Part shown: piece by piece, positions 10,901-18,105 of the stretch | Numbering within the stretch: the first letter of the stretch is position 1 | How the letters are laid out: each line of letters opens with the position of its first letter | NCBI GenBank assembly: GCA_900012615.1 | Contig: LT009756.1 | Span: 450,035 to 514,034 of the forward strand | DNA length: 64,000 nt | Direction of reading: 5' to 3' | Source: Agrobacterium genomosp. 13 str. CFBP 6927 | GTDB taxonomy: Bacteria > Pseudomonadota > Alphaproteobacteria > Rhizobiales > Rhizobiaceae | Made by a program: the position numbers and the translations under genes | The notes under the pieces: model-generated | The model's database searches: none | Told to the model about the DNA's origin: nothing | What the model saw: only the letters and a program-made list of their open reading frames with translations

Positions 10901-11508
10901 AGGGATTCCATCGAAATCGCCAGGATCAGCCCATCCTGATGCTCGGTGGCATCGGTGTGGCGCGTGCCGAACATGACGGCGAAGCCGGCCATGACGATGG
11001 TGACGACCAGCGGCAGATCGAGGAAATAGAGATTGCCGCTGCCTATGCCGTAATCGCCGGGATCGACCATCGTCGCCACCGAGTTGGAAACGGCTTTCAA
11101 TTGCAGGGCGATATAGGGAATGGCGCCGACGAGCGCGATGATGGCGACGATCATCGCCACGGTGGAGTTTTTGCCGTAGCGGGCGGCGATGAAATCCGCA
11201 ACCGATGTCAGCTTTTCCGTTTTTGCCAGTTCGACGATGCGGCGAATGATCGGCATGCCGATGGTGAAGGCGAGGATCGGCCCGGTATAGATGCCGAGGA
11301 ACTCCAGCCCCCTGTCGGCGGCAAGCCCGACGCCGCCGAAATAGGTCCATGACGTGCAGTAGATCGCAAGGCTAAGCGCATAGACGAACGGCCGCCCTTT
11401 TTTCGGGGCGTTTCTTTTCCGGCTGTTCCTGTCCCCATAACTTGCAACCGCAAACAGCAGCAGGACATAAGCGAAGGCCGAACCGAATATGATCCACCCA
11501 GGAAGCAC
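7999..11508 (-). CDS. Hybrid sensor histidine kinase with N-terminal sodium:solute symporter (SLC5/PutP-like) domain
   Basis: This large inner-membrane protein of 1169 residues joins a transporter-like module to a two-component kinase. The first ~500 residues form about a dozen membrane helices of the SLC5/PutP family. A PAS-like region and coiled coil follow, then a phospho-acceptor domain with H811 in AAGHDILQPLNAAR, an ATPase domain with SNAIKYT and GLGLGLSIV motifs, and a C-terminal receiver starting at about residue 1044 with D1096 in VIVADYHLDDGD. Such proteins are thought to couple solute uptake or binding to signalling. The start is GTG at 11508, preceded by a GGGGAGG ribosome-binding site seven bases away. 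No partner response regulator is adjacent, so the target is unknown. Confidence 0.9.
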   Translation of the reverse strand: MLPGWIIFGSAFAYVLLLFAVASYGDRNSRKRNAPKKGRPFVYALSLAIYCTSWTYFGGVGLAADRGLEFLGIYTGPILAFTIGMPIIRRIVELAKTEKLTSVADFIAARYGKNSTVAMIVAIIALVGAIPYIALQLKAVSNSVATMVDPGDYGIGSGNLYFLDLPLVVTIVMAGFAVMFGTRHTDATEHQDGLILAISMESLVKLVAMCTVGFYVLFVLFDGPSHLWQLASGNEQAMKAISYHTPISRWIVMTLLSGFAIILLPRQFHVTVVENRTPEELRMAGFLLPLYLIAINIFVLPIALAGILTLGANGDADLYVLQLPLAHQMPVVSLITFIGGFSAATAMVIVASVALSIMISNDIVMPIFLRQKLLNRSPHRDNFAKTLLNIRRTAIFAVLLLGYGYYRAADSATGLASIGLLAFAAIAQMAPALFGGLFWRRANARGAIAGLSSGFFVWAYLLFLPSFGGPDNSEVAANILGFLFSGSTVFNGPEADPFVNAVILSLLVNSLAFVLGSLSRNPRPVERIQSGIFVKRHSKSQFATRGWKTRVSVGDLKSAIARYLGEERMLRSLATYEKTAGRKLNDEQPADMALIHFSEQLLGSAIGSSSARLVLSIILQKAEDTSADTAWLLDQASEALQYNQDMLQTALAQMDQGIAVFDSSQQLTIWNRRFRTLLDLPEQFGQVGVPLTDIVSMLQERGDMPAGDTNELITSFLTMDLPFSLVLAGGERIIEVRSNTMPDKGIVATFTDITQRVASDQALKQANETLEQRVAERTVELTRVNRELAEARASADEANIGKTRFFAAAGHDILQPLNAARLYSSSLVERLGASGESDLVQNIDSALESVETILGAVLDISRLDTGSMKARMTSVPLNELLKRIETDFAPMAQEKNLDLVVMPTSLTVRSDPNLLRRLIQNLVSNAIKYTLTGKVVVGARRRGGEVVIQVTDSGIGIPASKFRTVFKEFARLDEGAKTASGLGLGLSIVDRLSRMLHHPVQLISTPGKGTTFRIHLPREADRIAPAKASGTIVNPAASDRLHGIRVLCIDNEPKILEGMTLLLSGWGCEVLPAGSVATLEEPFLTLTAAPDVIVADYHLDDGDGISAIRLIRTFYGKTIPALLLTADRSPEVRSDAEKYGISVQHKPVKPAALRAYINQISSTARAAAE

Positions 11509-11791
11509 GCATCCTCCCCATGCCAGAATTCCCGAACAGGAGCATAGGCGAATTCCGTGCCGTTGAGAATGAGCGCGGTCTGATCATAAAGTTCAAGATG
11601 AGAGCATTTCCAATAAAAGTGCGTAGCGGTTTTATGCCCGGAAAATGCGTAGAAACAGAATGCTGGCGTGCAAAAAAGCTAATAAATGCAATCTTGGCGA
11701 ATTCCAAATGGGGTAAGGAAGCTATATGGTTGAGCGTGTAGGGACAGTCACATAGCTTCAGCTCGCGAAGCAGGAGAGAGGGACAATCTGA
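11509..11791. other. Divergent intergenic region between the hybrid kinase and mscL
   Basis: The 283 bases separate two divergent genes and should hold both promoters. They contain a palindromic repeat (separate entry). A short open frame on the + strand at 11520-11741 has no ribosome-binding site and runs through the repeat, so I do not call a gene. Confidence 0.5.
11602..11657. repeat. Palindromic intergenic repeat, copy 1
   Basis: The block starting GAGCATTTCCA, continuing with AAAAGTG, CGGTTTT and CGGAAAATGCG, closely matches a block at 43938-43992 in the same order and spacing. GCATTTCC at one end and GGAAAATGC at the other form an imperfect inverted repeat. Rhizobial genomes carry many short palindromic intergenic elements of this sort; I cannot assign it to a named family without a search. 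Confidence 0.6.
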
Positions 11792-12220
11792 ATGCTTAAC
11801 GAATTTAAAACCTTCATTGCCCGCGGCAATGTCATGGACCTGGCCGTGGGTGTGATTATCGGAGCGGCTTTCAGCAAGATCGTCGATTCCGTCGTCAACG
11901 ATCTCATCATGCCGATCGTCGGCGCGATTTTCGGCGGTTTCGACTTCTCGAACTACTTCCTGCCGCTGAGTTCCGGCGTTACCGCCACCTCGCTCGCTGC
12001 CGCCCGCGATCAGGGCGCCGTTTTCGCCTATGGCAACTTTCTGACGGTTCTTATCAACTTCCTCATTCTGGCCTGGATCATTTTCCTGATGGTCAAGGGC
12101 GTCAACAAGCTGCGGGCCTCCGTCGAGACCAAGAAGGTCGAGGAGAAGGCGGAAGCAGCGCCGCCGCCGGAAGACGTCAAGCTTCTCACCGAAATCCGCG
12201 ATCTGCTGAAGACGCGTTAA
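11792..12220 (+). CDS. mscL: Large-conductance mechanosensitive channel MscL
   Basis: MscL is a homopentameric inner-membrane channel that opens on sudden osmotic downshift to release solutes. The 142-residue protein has the family's N-terminal signature ([20 protein letters not shown]), TM1 at about 15-45, a short periplasmic loop, TM2 at about 78-102, and a charged C-terminal helix rich in Lys, Glu and Ala. Length and layout are normal. The ribosome-binding site AGGAGAGAGGG precedes the ATG. It looks monocistronic, with a hairpin following. Confidence 0.96.
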   Translation: MLNEFKTFIARGNVMDLAVGVIIGAAFSKIVDSVVNDLIMPIVGAIFGGFDFSNYFLPLSSGVTATSLAAARDQGAVFAYGNFLTVLINFLILAWIIFLMVKGVNKLRASVETKKVEEKAEAAPPPEDVKLLTEIRDLLKTR

Positions 12221-12230
12221 GATCGGAATT

Positions 12231-12281
12231 ATCCCCGGCCTGGTCGCCGGTCCATGCGGGCGGCGTTCTCTGGCCGGGGAT
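12231..12281. terminator. Candidate terminator hairpin after mscL
   Basis: A perfect 10-bp inverted repeat, ATCCCCGGCC (12231-12240) and GGCCGGGGAT (12272-12281), encloses a 31-base loop ten bases after the mscL stop. It has no T run, so function as an intrinsic terminator is uncertain; it may protect the mRNA 3' end. Confidence 0.45.
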
Positions 12282-12373
12282 TGATCCATAAAGAAAATCC
12301 ATGACCGCCTCACGGAATATCATGCATATCGGCTGTTCCATGGGATAAGAAGACACCAAACGGAGTGTCTTTA

Positions 12374-13540
12374 ATGTCCATTTTGAACAGTCTGAGTGCA
12401 CGCTCTCTGGCGGCTCCCGAGAGCGGCATTGTTGAAGTCGTGAATTATGCCCGGGGACGGGACAATCTTCTGCCGCTTTGGGTCGGTGAAGGCGATCTGC
12501 CGAGCCCGGACTTCATCAACAAGGCTGCCATCGACGGGCTCAACAATGGTGAGACCTTCTATACCTGGCAACGCGGCATTCCTGAATTGCGACAGGCGCT
12601 CAGCAGCTATTACGAGCGCCACTTTGCTGCCAGGCTTCCCCCTGAACATTTTTACGTGACAGGGTCCGGCATGCAGGCGATTGCGCTTGCCGTGCAGGCG
12701 CTGACGTCGCCGGGCGACGAAATGGTCTATCTCACGCCCACCTGGCCGAATATCGTCGCTGCCATCGGTGTGGCGGGCGCAAAGGCCGTTCCGGTTGGCA
12801 TCGATTTCCACGACGGTCGCTGGGATCTGGATATCGGCAAGCTGGAAAGCGCGATTACCGGCAAGACCAGGGCGTTGTTCATCAACACGCCGTCCAACCC
12901 GACCGGCTGGACCGCGACACGCGACAATCTGCGCGATGTTCTGACGCTCGCCCGCAAGCATGATCTCTGGATCGTGGCGGATGAGATTTATGCGCTTTAC
13001 CACTATGCCGGCACACGCGCGCCGTCCTTCCTCGATGTCATGGAACCGGACGACAAGATCGTTTTTGCCAATTCCTTCTCGAAGAACTGGTCCATGACCG
13101 GCTGGCGCGTCGGCTGGCTCGTGGCGCCGCCCGCCATCGGGCAGGTGATCGAGAACCTCATTCAATATTCCACGTCCGGCGTAGCGCAGTTCATGCAGCG
13201 CGGCGCGGTTGCGGCACTCGATCACGGCGACGGTTTCATCCGCGAGAACTATGAGCGCGCTCTGACATCCAGAGACATCCTTTGCGATGCCCTGATTGCA
13301 ACGAACCATGTCGAAACCCTGAAGCCTGATGGCGCCCTTTATGCCTTCCTCAAGATAGACGGCGTGACGGACAGCCGTGCGACGGCGCTGGATATTGTCG
13401 ACAAGACCGGCGTCGGCCTCGCGCCCGGCACTGCCTTTGGCGAAGGCGGGGAACTGTTCCTGCGCGCCTGCTTCCTGCGCAACCCCAAACAGATCGAAGA
13501 CGCGGCCGATCGGCTGGCGTCTTACATTCTCGGCCGCTAA
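12374..13540 (+). CDS. Class I/II pyridoxal-phosphate aminotransferase
   Basis: This 388-residue protein is a fold-type I PLP enzyme, probably transferring the amino group of an amino acid to a 2-oxo acid in the cytoplasm. Visible motifs are a substrate-binding N-terminus (LWVGEGDLPSPDF), the PLP-phosphate region (VTGSGMQAI), the Asn motif (NTPSNPTGW), the Asp/Tyr pair (IVADEIYALYHY), the Schiff-base lysine K237 in NSFSKNWSMTGWRVGW, and the C-terminal Arg (LFLRACFLR). The exact substrate cannot be read from sequence; aspartate/aromatic-type relatives are common. ATG 12374 follows CGGAG, whereas an in-frame GTG at 12365 is too close to that site. The gene stands alone between mscL and galE. 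Confidence 0.88.
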   Translation: MSILNSLSARSLAAPESGIVEVVNYARGRDNLLPLWVGEGDLPSPDFINKAAIDGLNNGETFYTWQRGIPELRQALSSYYERHFAARLPPEHFYVTGSGMQAIALAVQALTSPGDEMVYLTPTWPNIVAAIGVAGAKAVPVGIDFHDGRWDLDIGKLESAITGKTRALFINTPSNPTGWTATRDNLRDVLTLARKHDLWIVADEIYALYHYAGTRAPSFLDVMEPDDKIVFANSFSKNWSMTGWRVGWLVAPPAIGQVIENLIQYSTSGVAQFMQRGAVAALDHGDGFIRENYERALTSRDILCDALIATNHVETLKPDGALYAFLKIDGVTDSRATALDIVDKTGVGLAPGTAFGEGGELFLRACFLRNPKQIEDAADRLASYILGR

Positions 13541-13548
13541 ATCTTTGC

Positions 13549-13581
13549 CCTGCCGCGCCGCGCATCATGCTGCGCGGCAGG
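13549..13581. terminator. Candidate terminator hairpin after the aminotransferase gene
   Basis: A perfect 10-bp stem, CCTGCCGCGC (13549-13558) / GCGCGGCAGG (13572-13581), lies nine bases after the stop codon. It is GC-rich but lacks a T run. Confidence 0.5.
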
Positions 13582-13855
13582 TGCAAATCTGCCCCAGAAA
13601 TCACGATGAGCTGCGAAAACTACAACCCCACGGCGTAGCCATCGACGTGAGCGCATTTCTATGCTATGCGCTGATTGTTCCTTTTATGAGAACATTTTCA
13701 TCTAATAAATAAAAAGCACTTTATTGCGCTAACCAATCGTAAGCCACCTTTTCAGAGGGCTGAGGGTTTGATGGCGTATTCGCTGTGCAAGTAATCAATG
13801 ATGAAGAATTATTGGCTTTGATGGGATCAAGAAAAGCAAACAGGGAAGTAATGTC
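13582..13855 (+). promoter_or_regulatory. galE upstream region
   Basis: No gene is visible. The region becomes AT-rich from about 13675 to 13840, consistent with a promoter. A small inverted repeat, AGCGCAT (13650-13656) / ATGCGCT (13666-13672), is present; its role is unknown. Confidence 0.35.
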
Positions 13856-14887
13856 ATGGCTGTTCTTGTTACCGGTGGGGCCGGTTATATTGGAAGCCAC
13901 ATGGTGTGGGCTCTGCTCGACGCCGGGGAAGAGGTCGTTGTTGTCGACCGGCTTTCGACGGGATCGCGCTGGGCGATAGCACCGGCGGCGCGTTTCTATC
14001 TGGGCGACGCGGCGGATCGCAAATTGCTCGGCCAGATCTTCGAAGAAAATCAGATCGAGACCATTTTCCATTTCGCCGGCTCTGTCAGCGTTCCTGAATC
14101 GATCAGCCGGCCACTCGAATATTACGAAAACAATACTGGCACGACCCGCGCCCTCGTTGCGGCAGCGGTCGGCCATGGCATTCGCAACTTCATCTTTTCC
14201 TCGACAGCAGCCGTCTACGGAAACCAGCCCTTTGATGGCCCGGTTCCCGAAACAGCGATCCTCAGCCCGGAAAATCCCTATGGCCTGTCGAAACTCGCTT
14301 CCGAAATCATGCTGCGCGATGTCGTGCAGGCGCATGATTTCAACTATGTGGCACTGCGTTATTTCAACGTTGCGGGCGCTGACCCGCAGGGCAGGGCCGG
14401 TCCTTCCCCCACGGGCGTCGCGAACCTCATCAAGGTAGCGTGCGAAGCGGCCACCGGCCGACGCGACCGGGTCGACGTTTATGGAACCGATTATCCGACG
14501 GCAGATGGCACGGGCGTTCGCGACTATATCCATGTCAGTGATCTGATCGACGCGCATATGCTGGCCATGGCGCATCTGCGCGCCGGCGGCGGCACACGAA
14601 CGCTCAATTGCGGTTATGGCGTCGGCTACTCGGTGCTGGACGTCCTCAACACGGTGCAGCGGGAATCGGGGCAGGATTTCCCGATCATCCATTGTCCGCG
14701 CCGCGCCGGCGATATTGCGACAATGGTGGCGGATTCCGGCCGTATCCAGTCAGAGTTGGGCTGGCGCCCGCGGTTTGATGATCTGACCACCATCGTTCGC
14801 ACCGCGCTTCAGTGGGAAGCCAAGCGTCAGGCGCAGCAAAAGGACAGGATCCCGCCGGTCCGTCGCAAGCTGGCGGCGATAGGCTGA
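13856..14887 (+). CDS. galE: UDP-glucose 4-epimerase family protein (GalE/ExoB-like)
   Basis: GalE interconverts UDP-glucose and UDP-galactose with a bound NAD, supplying UDP-galactose for exopolysaccharide or lipopolysaccharide. The 343-residue protein is an extended short-chain dehydrogenase: glycine-rich NAD motif at 7-13 (GGAGYIG), the catalytic SST motif near residue 120, Y142 and K146 in NPYGLSK, and the family signature GVRDYIHVSDLIDAH near residue 223. A GGGAAG site precedes the ATG. It is not in an exo gene cluster; a convergent gene starts 12 bases after its stop. Related epimerases acting on other UDP-sugars cannot be excluded. Confidence 0.88.
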   Translation: MAVLVTGGAGYIGSHMVWALLDAGEEVVVVDRLSTGSRWAIAPAARFYLGDAADRKLLGQIFEENQIETIFHFAGSVSVPESISRPLEYYENNTGTTRALVAAAVGHGIRNFIFSSTAAVYGNQPFDGPVPETAILSPENPYGLSKLASEIMLRDVVQAHDFNYVALRYFNVAGADPQGRAGPSPTGVANLIKVACEAATGRRDRVDVYGTDYPTADGTGVRDYIHVSDLIDAHMLAMAHLRAGGGTRTLNCGYGVGYSVLDVLNTVQRESGQDFPIIHCPRRAGDIATMVADSGRIQSELGWRPRFDDLTTIVRTALQWEAKRQAQQKDRIPPVRRKLAAIG

Positions 14888-14899
14888 GCCGCCTTTGCA

Positions 14900-15736
14900 T
14901 CACGGGTTGTGCTTTTCCTTGATGGAAGGATAGAGGGTCGGTCGGTCGGAAACGGCGGCGGGCCGAAGCCATCGGTCCCTGTCGAAAAAGCTACGTGTCA
15001 CTTTCAGTCCCGGCGATTGTTCCGTCGCCAGCAAAATCACGTTCAGCCGATGCGGAGCGGTCGGCTCCGGCTTTACGGAAACGGAAATGCCGAAATGCTG
15101 TGCCTGATAGGGCTGCATCCTGCGCGCCGGCTCCAGCATGTTGGCCAAATCACCCCAGCGGGTTTGCCCGACGATCATGGTCAGCGCATCACCAAGCCGT
15201 GTCAGAATGACGGCTCCATCCGGTGTCTCGGGTGCAACCGCTTTCATCCTGATGGAGCGAACTTCGCCCGACGCTTCGCCCCTGATCTCCAGGAATAACG
15301 ATGCCCGTTCGGCAATGTCTGCTGTGCTCCCGGCGGCAAGATCGGCCATGCATTCAAAATTGCGGATATTGACCGGGCTGGCGTGCCAGCCCTGCGGGTT
15401 TGAAAAACCCTCAGCGGTAAAGCGGTCGCAGAGATCCTTGCCGGAAAGCACGAAGTCGCGTGCAAATGATGCGCGCACGCCTGCCTGCTCGAATTTCAAC
15501 AGGTGGGGCGGCAGATCGAGTTTTCTGGGAGCGGGCTTTTGCCGTTTGACGGGCTTTATCTTCTGCGGCGCTTCGGCGGAACTCGTCGCGGACGCCAGGT
15601 TGAGATAGGTCATCAGGCTTTTGAGGTGCTTTCCGTCATTGGCAAGCAGCACCGTCGCCAATATGGCGCAACAAACGGCCAGCACCGCAAATAGCAGCGC
15701 GCCATGGCTCACTCTCTTTTGCAAGCTTGCGTCCAT
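14900..15736 (-). CDS. Membrane-anchored conserved protein of unknown function
   Basis: The 278-residue protein has a short cytoplasmic N-terminus, one membrane helix at about 13-33 (ALLFAVLAVCCAILATVLL), a Lys/Pro-rich linker at about 58-72, and a soluble domain with three cysteines that should lie in the periplasm. Features such as VRSIRMKAVAPETPDGAVIL suggest a folded alpha/beta domain, but I recognise no family. It is convergent with galE (12 bases apart) and appears to be a single gene. Codon use is like its neighbours, so it is a genuine coding region. Confidence 0.75.
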   Translation of the reverse strand: MDASLQKRVSHGALLFAVLAVCCAILATVLLANDGKHLKSLMTYLNLASATSSAEAPQKIKPVKRQKPAPRKLDLPPHLLKFEQAGVRASFARDFVLSGKDLCDRFTAEGFSNPQGWHASPVNIRNFECMADLAAGSTADIAERASLFLEIRGEASGEVRSIRMKAVAPETPDGAVILTRLGDALTMIVGQTRWGDLANMLEPARRMQPYQAQHFGISVSVKPEPTAPHRLNVILLATEQSPGLKVTRSFFDRDRWLRPAAVSDRPTLYPSIKEKHNP

Positions 15737-15858
15737 TGCCGGACCTTAATGGCTGCCGGGGAGGGCGTCAGCCGGGTTTCAATATGGATTTTCGGGCAGT
15801 GGGTAACCCGGGAATTATATATTACGGGCGCAGGCCCTGAAAAAATATCATGCAATTC

Positions 15859-15879
15859 ACCGCCGGAGTTTCCGGCGGT
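15859..15879 (-). terminator. Candidate terminator after yacG
   Basis: A 9-bp perfect stem, ACCGCCGGA (15859-15867) / TCCGGCGGT (15871-15879), with a three-base loop lies eight bases beyond the yacG stop. On the - strand a T-rich stretch follows only about 12 bases later, so termination is likely but not certain. It would end the murA-to-yacG gene run. Confidence 0.55.
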
Positions 15880-15887
15880 TCGGGATG

Positions 15888-16115
15888 TTATTCGGAGGTA
15901 TTCCTGCCGGTATCCTGTCCGCCGGCGCTGCTTTCATCATCCGCGACGGGAATGGCGTAAGAGCCGTTCAGCCAGCGGGCAAGATCGAGCGAACGGCAGC
16001 GATCCGAACAGAAGGGATAGTCATCCCGGTTCGAGGGTCGCCCGCATTCCGGGCATGGCTGTGATTTCCGAAGCGGCGTGACATTTCCCACGCCTTCCTG
16101 GGATGGTTTTGCCAT
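15888..16115 (-). CDS. yacG: DNA gyrase inhibitor YacG (zinc-binding)
   Basis: YacG is a small zinc protein that binds GyrB and blocks gyrase in Escherichia coli. The 75-residue protein has the family's four-cysteine zinc site: C21 and C24 (CPEC), C36 and C40 (CSDRC), followed by [16 protein letters not shown], also typical. The C-terminus is acidic and probably disordered. The gene starts three bases after the maf stop, so the two are co-transcribed, an arrangement common in alphaproteobacteria. Confidence 0.92.
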   Translation of the reverse strand: MAKPSQEGVGNVTPLRKSQPCPECGRPSNRDDYPFCSDRCRSLDLARWLNGSYAIPVADDESSAGGQDTGRNTSE

Positions 16116-16118
16116 GGT

Positions 16119-16742
16119 CTATCCTTCGAGCCAGCCTGACGTCACCTCAAATCCTTCGCCGGTAAGAAGCGACATTGTCTCATAAAGCGGCAGGCCGACA
16201 ACATTGGTATAGGAACCCGTCAATTTCTGGACGAACGAACCGGCAATCCCCTGGATACCGTAGGCGCCTGCCTTTCCACGCCATTGCCCGGAGGCAATAT
16301 AGGCATCGATCTCGCGTGTGGAGAGGCGCTTGAAGCGCACCTTGGTTTCCGCCACCTTCTGGCGGATTTTGCCGCCGGGTGTCACAAGGCAGATGCCGGT
16401 ATAGACCCAGTGGCTGCGTCCCGAGAGAAGATGCAGCGCCGCCGAGGCGTCTTCAGTATATTCTGCCTTGCCGACGATACGACGACCCACGGCCACGACG
16501 GTGTCGGAACCGAGAACATAGGCGTCTTTCCATGCCTGCTCGCTTTTCAGCGCCGCATGGGCCGCCTCGGCCTTCTGCTGCGACAGGCGACGGCACAGCG
16601 TTCGCGGATGCTCGAGCTTCGCGGGCGTTTCGTCGATGTCCATCGGCATCAGACGTGCCGGCTCGACGCCGATCTGATGCAGCAGTTCCAGACGCCGCGG
16701 CGAGCCGGATGCCAGAACGAGCTTTTGTTTTGAGTTGGTCAT
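16119..16742 (-). CDS. maf: Maf-family nucleoside triphosphate pyrophosphatase
   Basis: Maf proteins hydrolyse non-canonical or damaged nucleoside triphosphates to monophosphates and are linked to control of division. The 207-residue protein has the N-terminal motif LVLASGSPRRLELL and the ALKS...YVLGSDTVVAVGRRI region with the catalytic Asp, plus a GKAGAYGIQG motif near residue 165. Length is normal. It lies between infA and yacG. Which nucleotide it prefers cannot be read here. Confidence 0.93.
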   Translation of the reverse strand: MTNSKQKLVLASGSPRRLELLHQIGVEPARLMPMDIDETPAKLEHPRTLCRRLSQQKAEAAHAALKSEQAWKDAYVLGSDTVVAVGRRIVGKAEYTEDASAALHLLSGRSHWVYTGICLVTPGGKIRQKVAETKVRFKRLSTREIDAYIASGQWRGKAGAYGIQGIAGSFVQKLTGSYTNVVGLPLYETMSLLTGEGFEVTSGWLEG

Positions 16743-16775
16743 TGCGCTGCCCGGGCGTCCGATGCCGAAAACGGA

Positions 16776-16994
16776 TTACTTGAAGCGGTAGGTGATGCGG
16801 CCCTTGGTCAGGTCGTAAGGTGTCATTTCGACCAGCACCTTGTCGCCCGCCAGAACACGAATACGGTTCTTGCGCATGCGGCCCGCGGTGTGGGCGATGA
16901 TTTCGTGCTCATTCTCAAGCTTCACGCGGAATGTTGCGTTCGGCAGCAATTCGGTTACGATGCCCGGGAATTCAAGGACTTCTTCTTTTGTCAT
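16776..16994 (-). CDS. infA: Translation initiation factor IF-1
   Basis: IF-1 binds the ribosomal A site during initiation. The 72-residue protein is a single OB-fold (S1-like) domain with typical blocks: [20 protein letters not shown], the [15 protein letters not shown] motif and [12 protein letters not shown] at the end. An in-frame extension to 17075 is rejected because the ATG at 16994 gives exactly the family length and is preceded by AGGAAG. The gene lies 33 bases upstream of maf. Confidence 0.97.
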   Translation of the reverse strand: MTKEEVLEFPGIVTELLPNATFRVKLENEHEIIAHTAGRMRKNRIRVLAGDKVLVEMTPYDLTKGRITYRFK

Positions 16995-17137
16995 GTAAGG
17001 GTTTTCTTCCTGTTGATAGTGCCGGACATATCGAGTCCGGGAAAATTGCGCGGAAACTACACAATCCCGGCACATTTGTGAACCTCTAAAGCATCGGCTT
17101 GAAAATCGCGATTGATTTTAACAGGCCAAGGCAGTTT

Positions 17138-17626
17138 TCAGTCTTTTGAAAGCGTATCCGCCACCGGCTGCTGCCTTCTCGGCAGTCGTTCCGAGATCAG
17201 CTTTGCCAGATGGTCCCGTACCTCGCGATAGGCGTCGAGAATCTGCTCGCGCGTGCCGGTGATCACCGTCGGGTCCATGGTCGGCCAATAGACCACATCG
17301 AGCGAATTCGAGCGGGTCAGTTCCAGGGCTGCGTGGTGGGCTTCGGGTGTCAATGTAATGATCAGATCGAAAAAATCATCCTCGATCTCGTCTAGAGTGC
17401 GCGGCTTGTGCTTGCCGAGCGAAAAACCCTGTTCTTCCAGCACGGCATCCACGAAGGGGTCGCGCTCGCCCGCCCGCACGCCGGCGGACTGTATATAGAT
17501 ACCGGGCGCCACCAGCCGTTTGGCGATGACCTCGGCCATGGGGGAACGGATGGAGTTCATGCCGCACATGAAGAGAACCGATTTGGGCGCTCGTCCCTCA
17601 TTTGGCGCTGCGGCAGGATCGCTCAT
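17138..17626 (-). CDS. Low-molecular-weight protein-tyrosine-phosphatase family protein
   Basis: The 162-residue protein has the CX5R phosphate-binding loop (C21-GMNSI-R27, then SPMAE) and a late acidic WPTMDPT motif supplying the general acid. This fold is shared by small tyrosine phosphatases and arsenate reductases; with no extra cysteine pair visible, phosphatase activity is more likely. The in-frame TTG at 17641 would overlap the upstream gene, so I use ATG 17626. It sits between the UPF0262 gene and infA in a gene order widely kept in Rhizobiales. The substrate is unknown. Confidence 0.85.
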   Translation of the reverse strand: MSDPAAAPNEGRAPKSVLFMCGMNSIRSPMAEVIAKRLVAPGIYIQSAGVRAGERDPFVDAVLEEQGFSLGKHKPRTLDEIEDDFFDLIITLTPEAHHAALELTRSNSLDVVYWPTMDPTVITGTREQILDAYREVRDHLAKLISERLPRRQQPVADTLSKD

Positions 17627-17628
17627 CT

Positions 17629-18102
17629 CTAACCCCGCCAATAAAGCACGCAGACAAGGGTGAAGAGGCGGCGCGCCGTATCGAAGTCCACTTTGATCTT
17701 GCCGGAAAGCCGGTCCATCAGTGTCTGCGACCCGTCATTGTGAATACCCCGCCGGCCCATGTCGATCGCCTCGATCTGGCTGGGGGTGGAAGAGCGTATC
17801 GCCTCGTAATAGCTTTCGCAGATCAGGAAATAATCCTTGATGATGCGCCGGAACGGCGTCAGCGACAGGATATGGGTCGCGACATCCTTCTCGTCTTCGG
17901 TTCGGATCGAAAAAACCAGCTTGGCGTCGACCAGCGAGATATGCAGCCGGTATGGCCCGCCGACATGGCCAAGCGGCTCGAAGGTGTTTTCCTCGATCAG
18001 GTCGAAAATGGCGACGGCGCGTTCATGCTCCACGTCGGGCGTGGACCGGCCGATGCTGTCGTCCAGTACCACGTCGCAGAGCCGGAAATCGCCTGAAGCC
18101 AT
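17629..18102 (-). CDS. UPF0262 family protein
   Basis: This 157-residue soluble protein belongs by its sequence ([24 protein letters not shown] and the [16 protein letters not shown] block) and position to the UPF0262 family found in alphaproteobacteria next to hisD. The function is unknown. It is tightly packed between hisD (3 bases) and the phosphatase gene (2 bases), so it is translated from the same mRNA. No signal peptide or membrane segment is seen. Confidence 0.85.
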   Translation of the reverse strand: MASGDFRLCDVVLDDSIGRSTPDVEHERAVAIFDLIEENTFEPLGHVGGPYRLHISLVDAKLVFSIRTEDEKDVATHILSLTPFRRIIKDYFLICESYYEAIRSSTPSQIEAIDMGRRGIHNDGSQTLMDRLSGKIKVDFDTARRLFTLVCVLYWRG

Positions 18103-18105
18103 CGC

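Noticed and set aside
9709-11352. Open frame of 547 codons on the + strand
   Set aside because: It is antisense to the hybrid kinase gene; its protein is rich in Arg, Asp, Gly and His as expected from the complementary strand of GC-rich coding DNA, and resembles nothing.
11520-11741. 73-codon + strand frame upstream of mscL
   Set aside because: No ribosome-binding site; it runs through the palindromic repeat in a promoter region.
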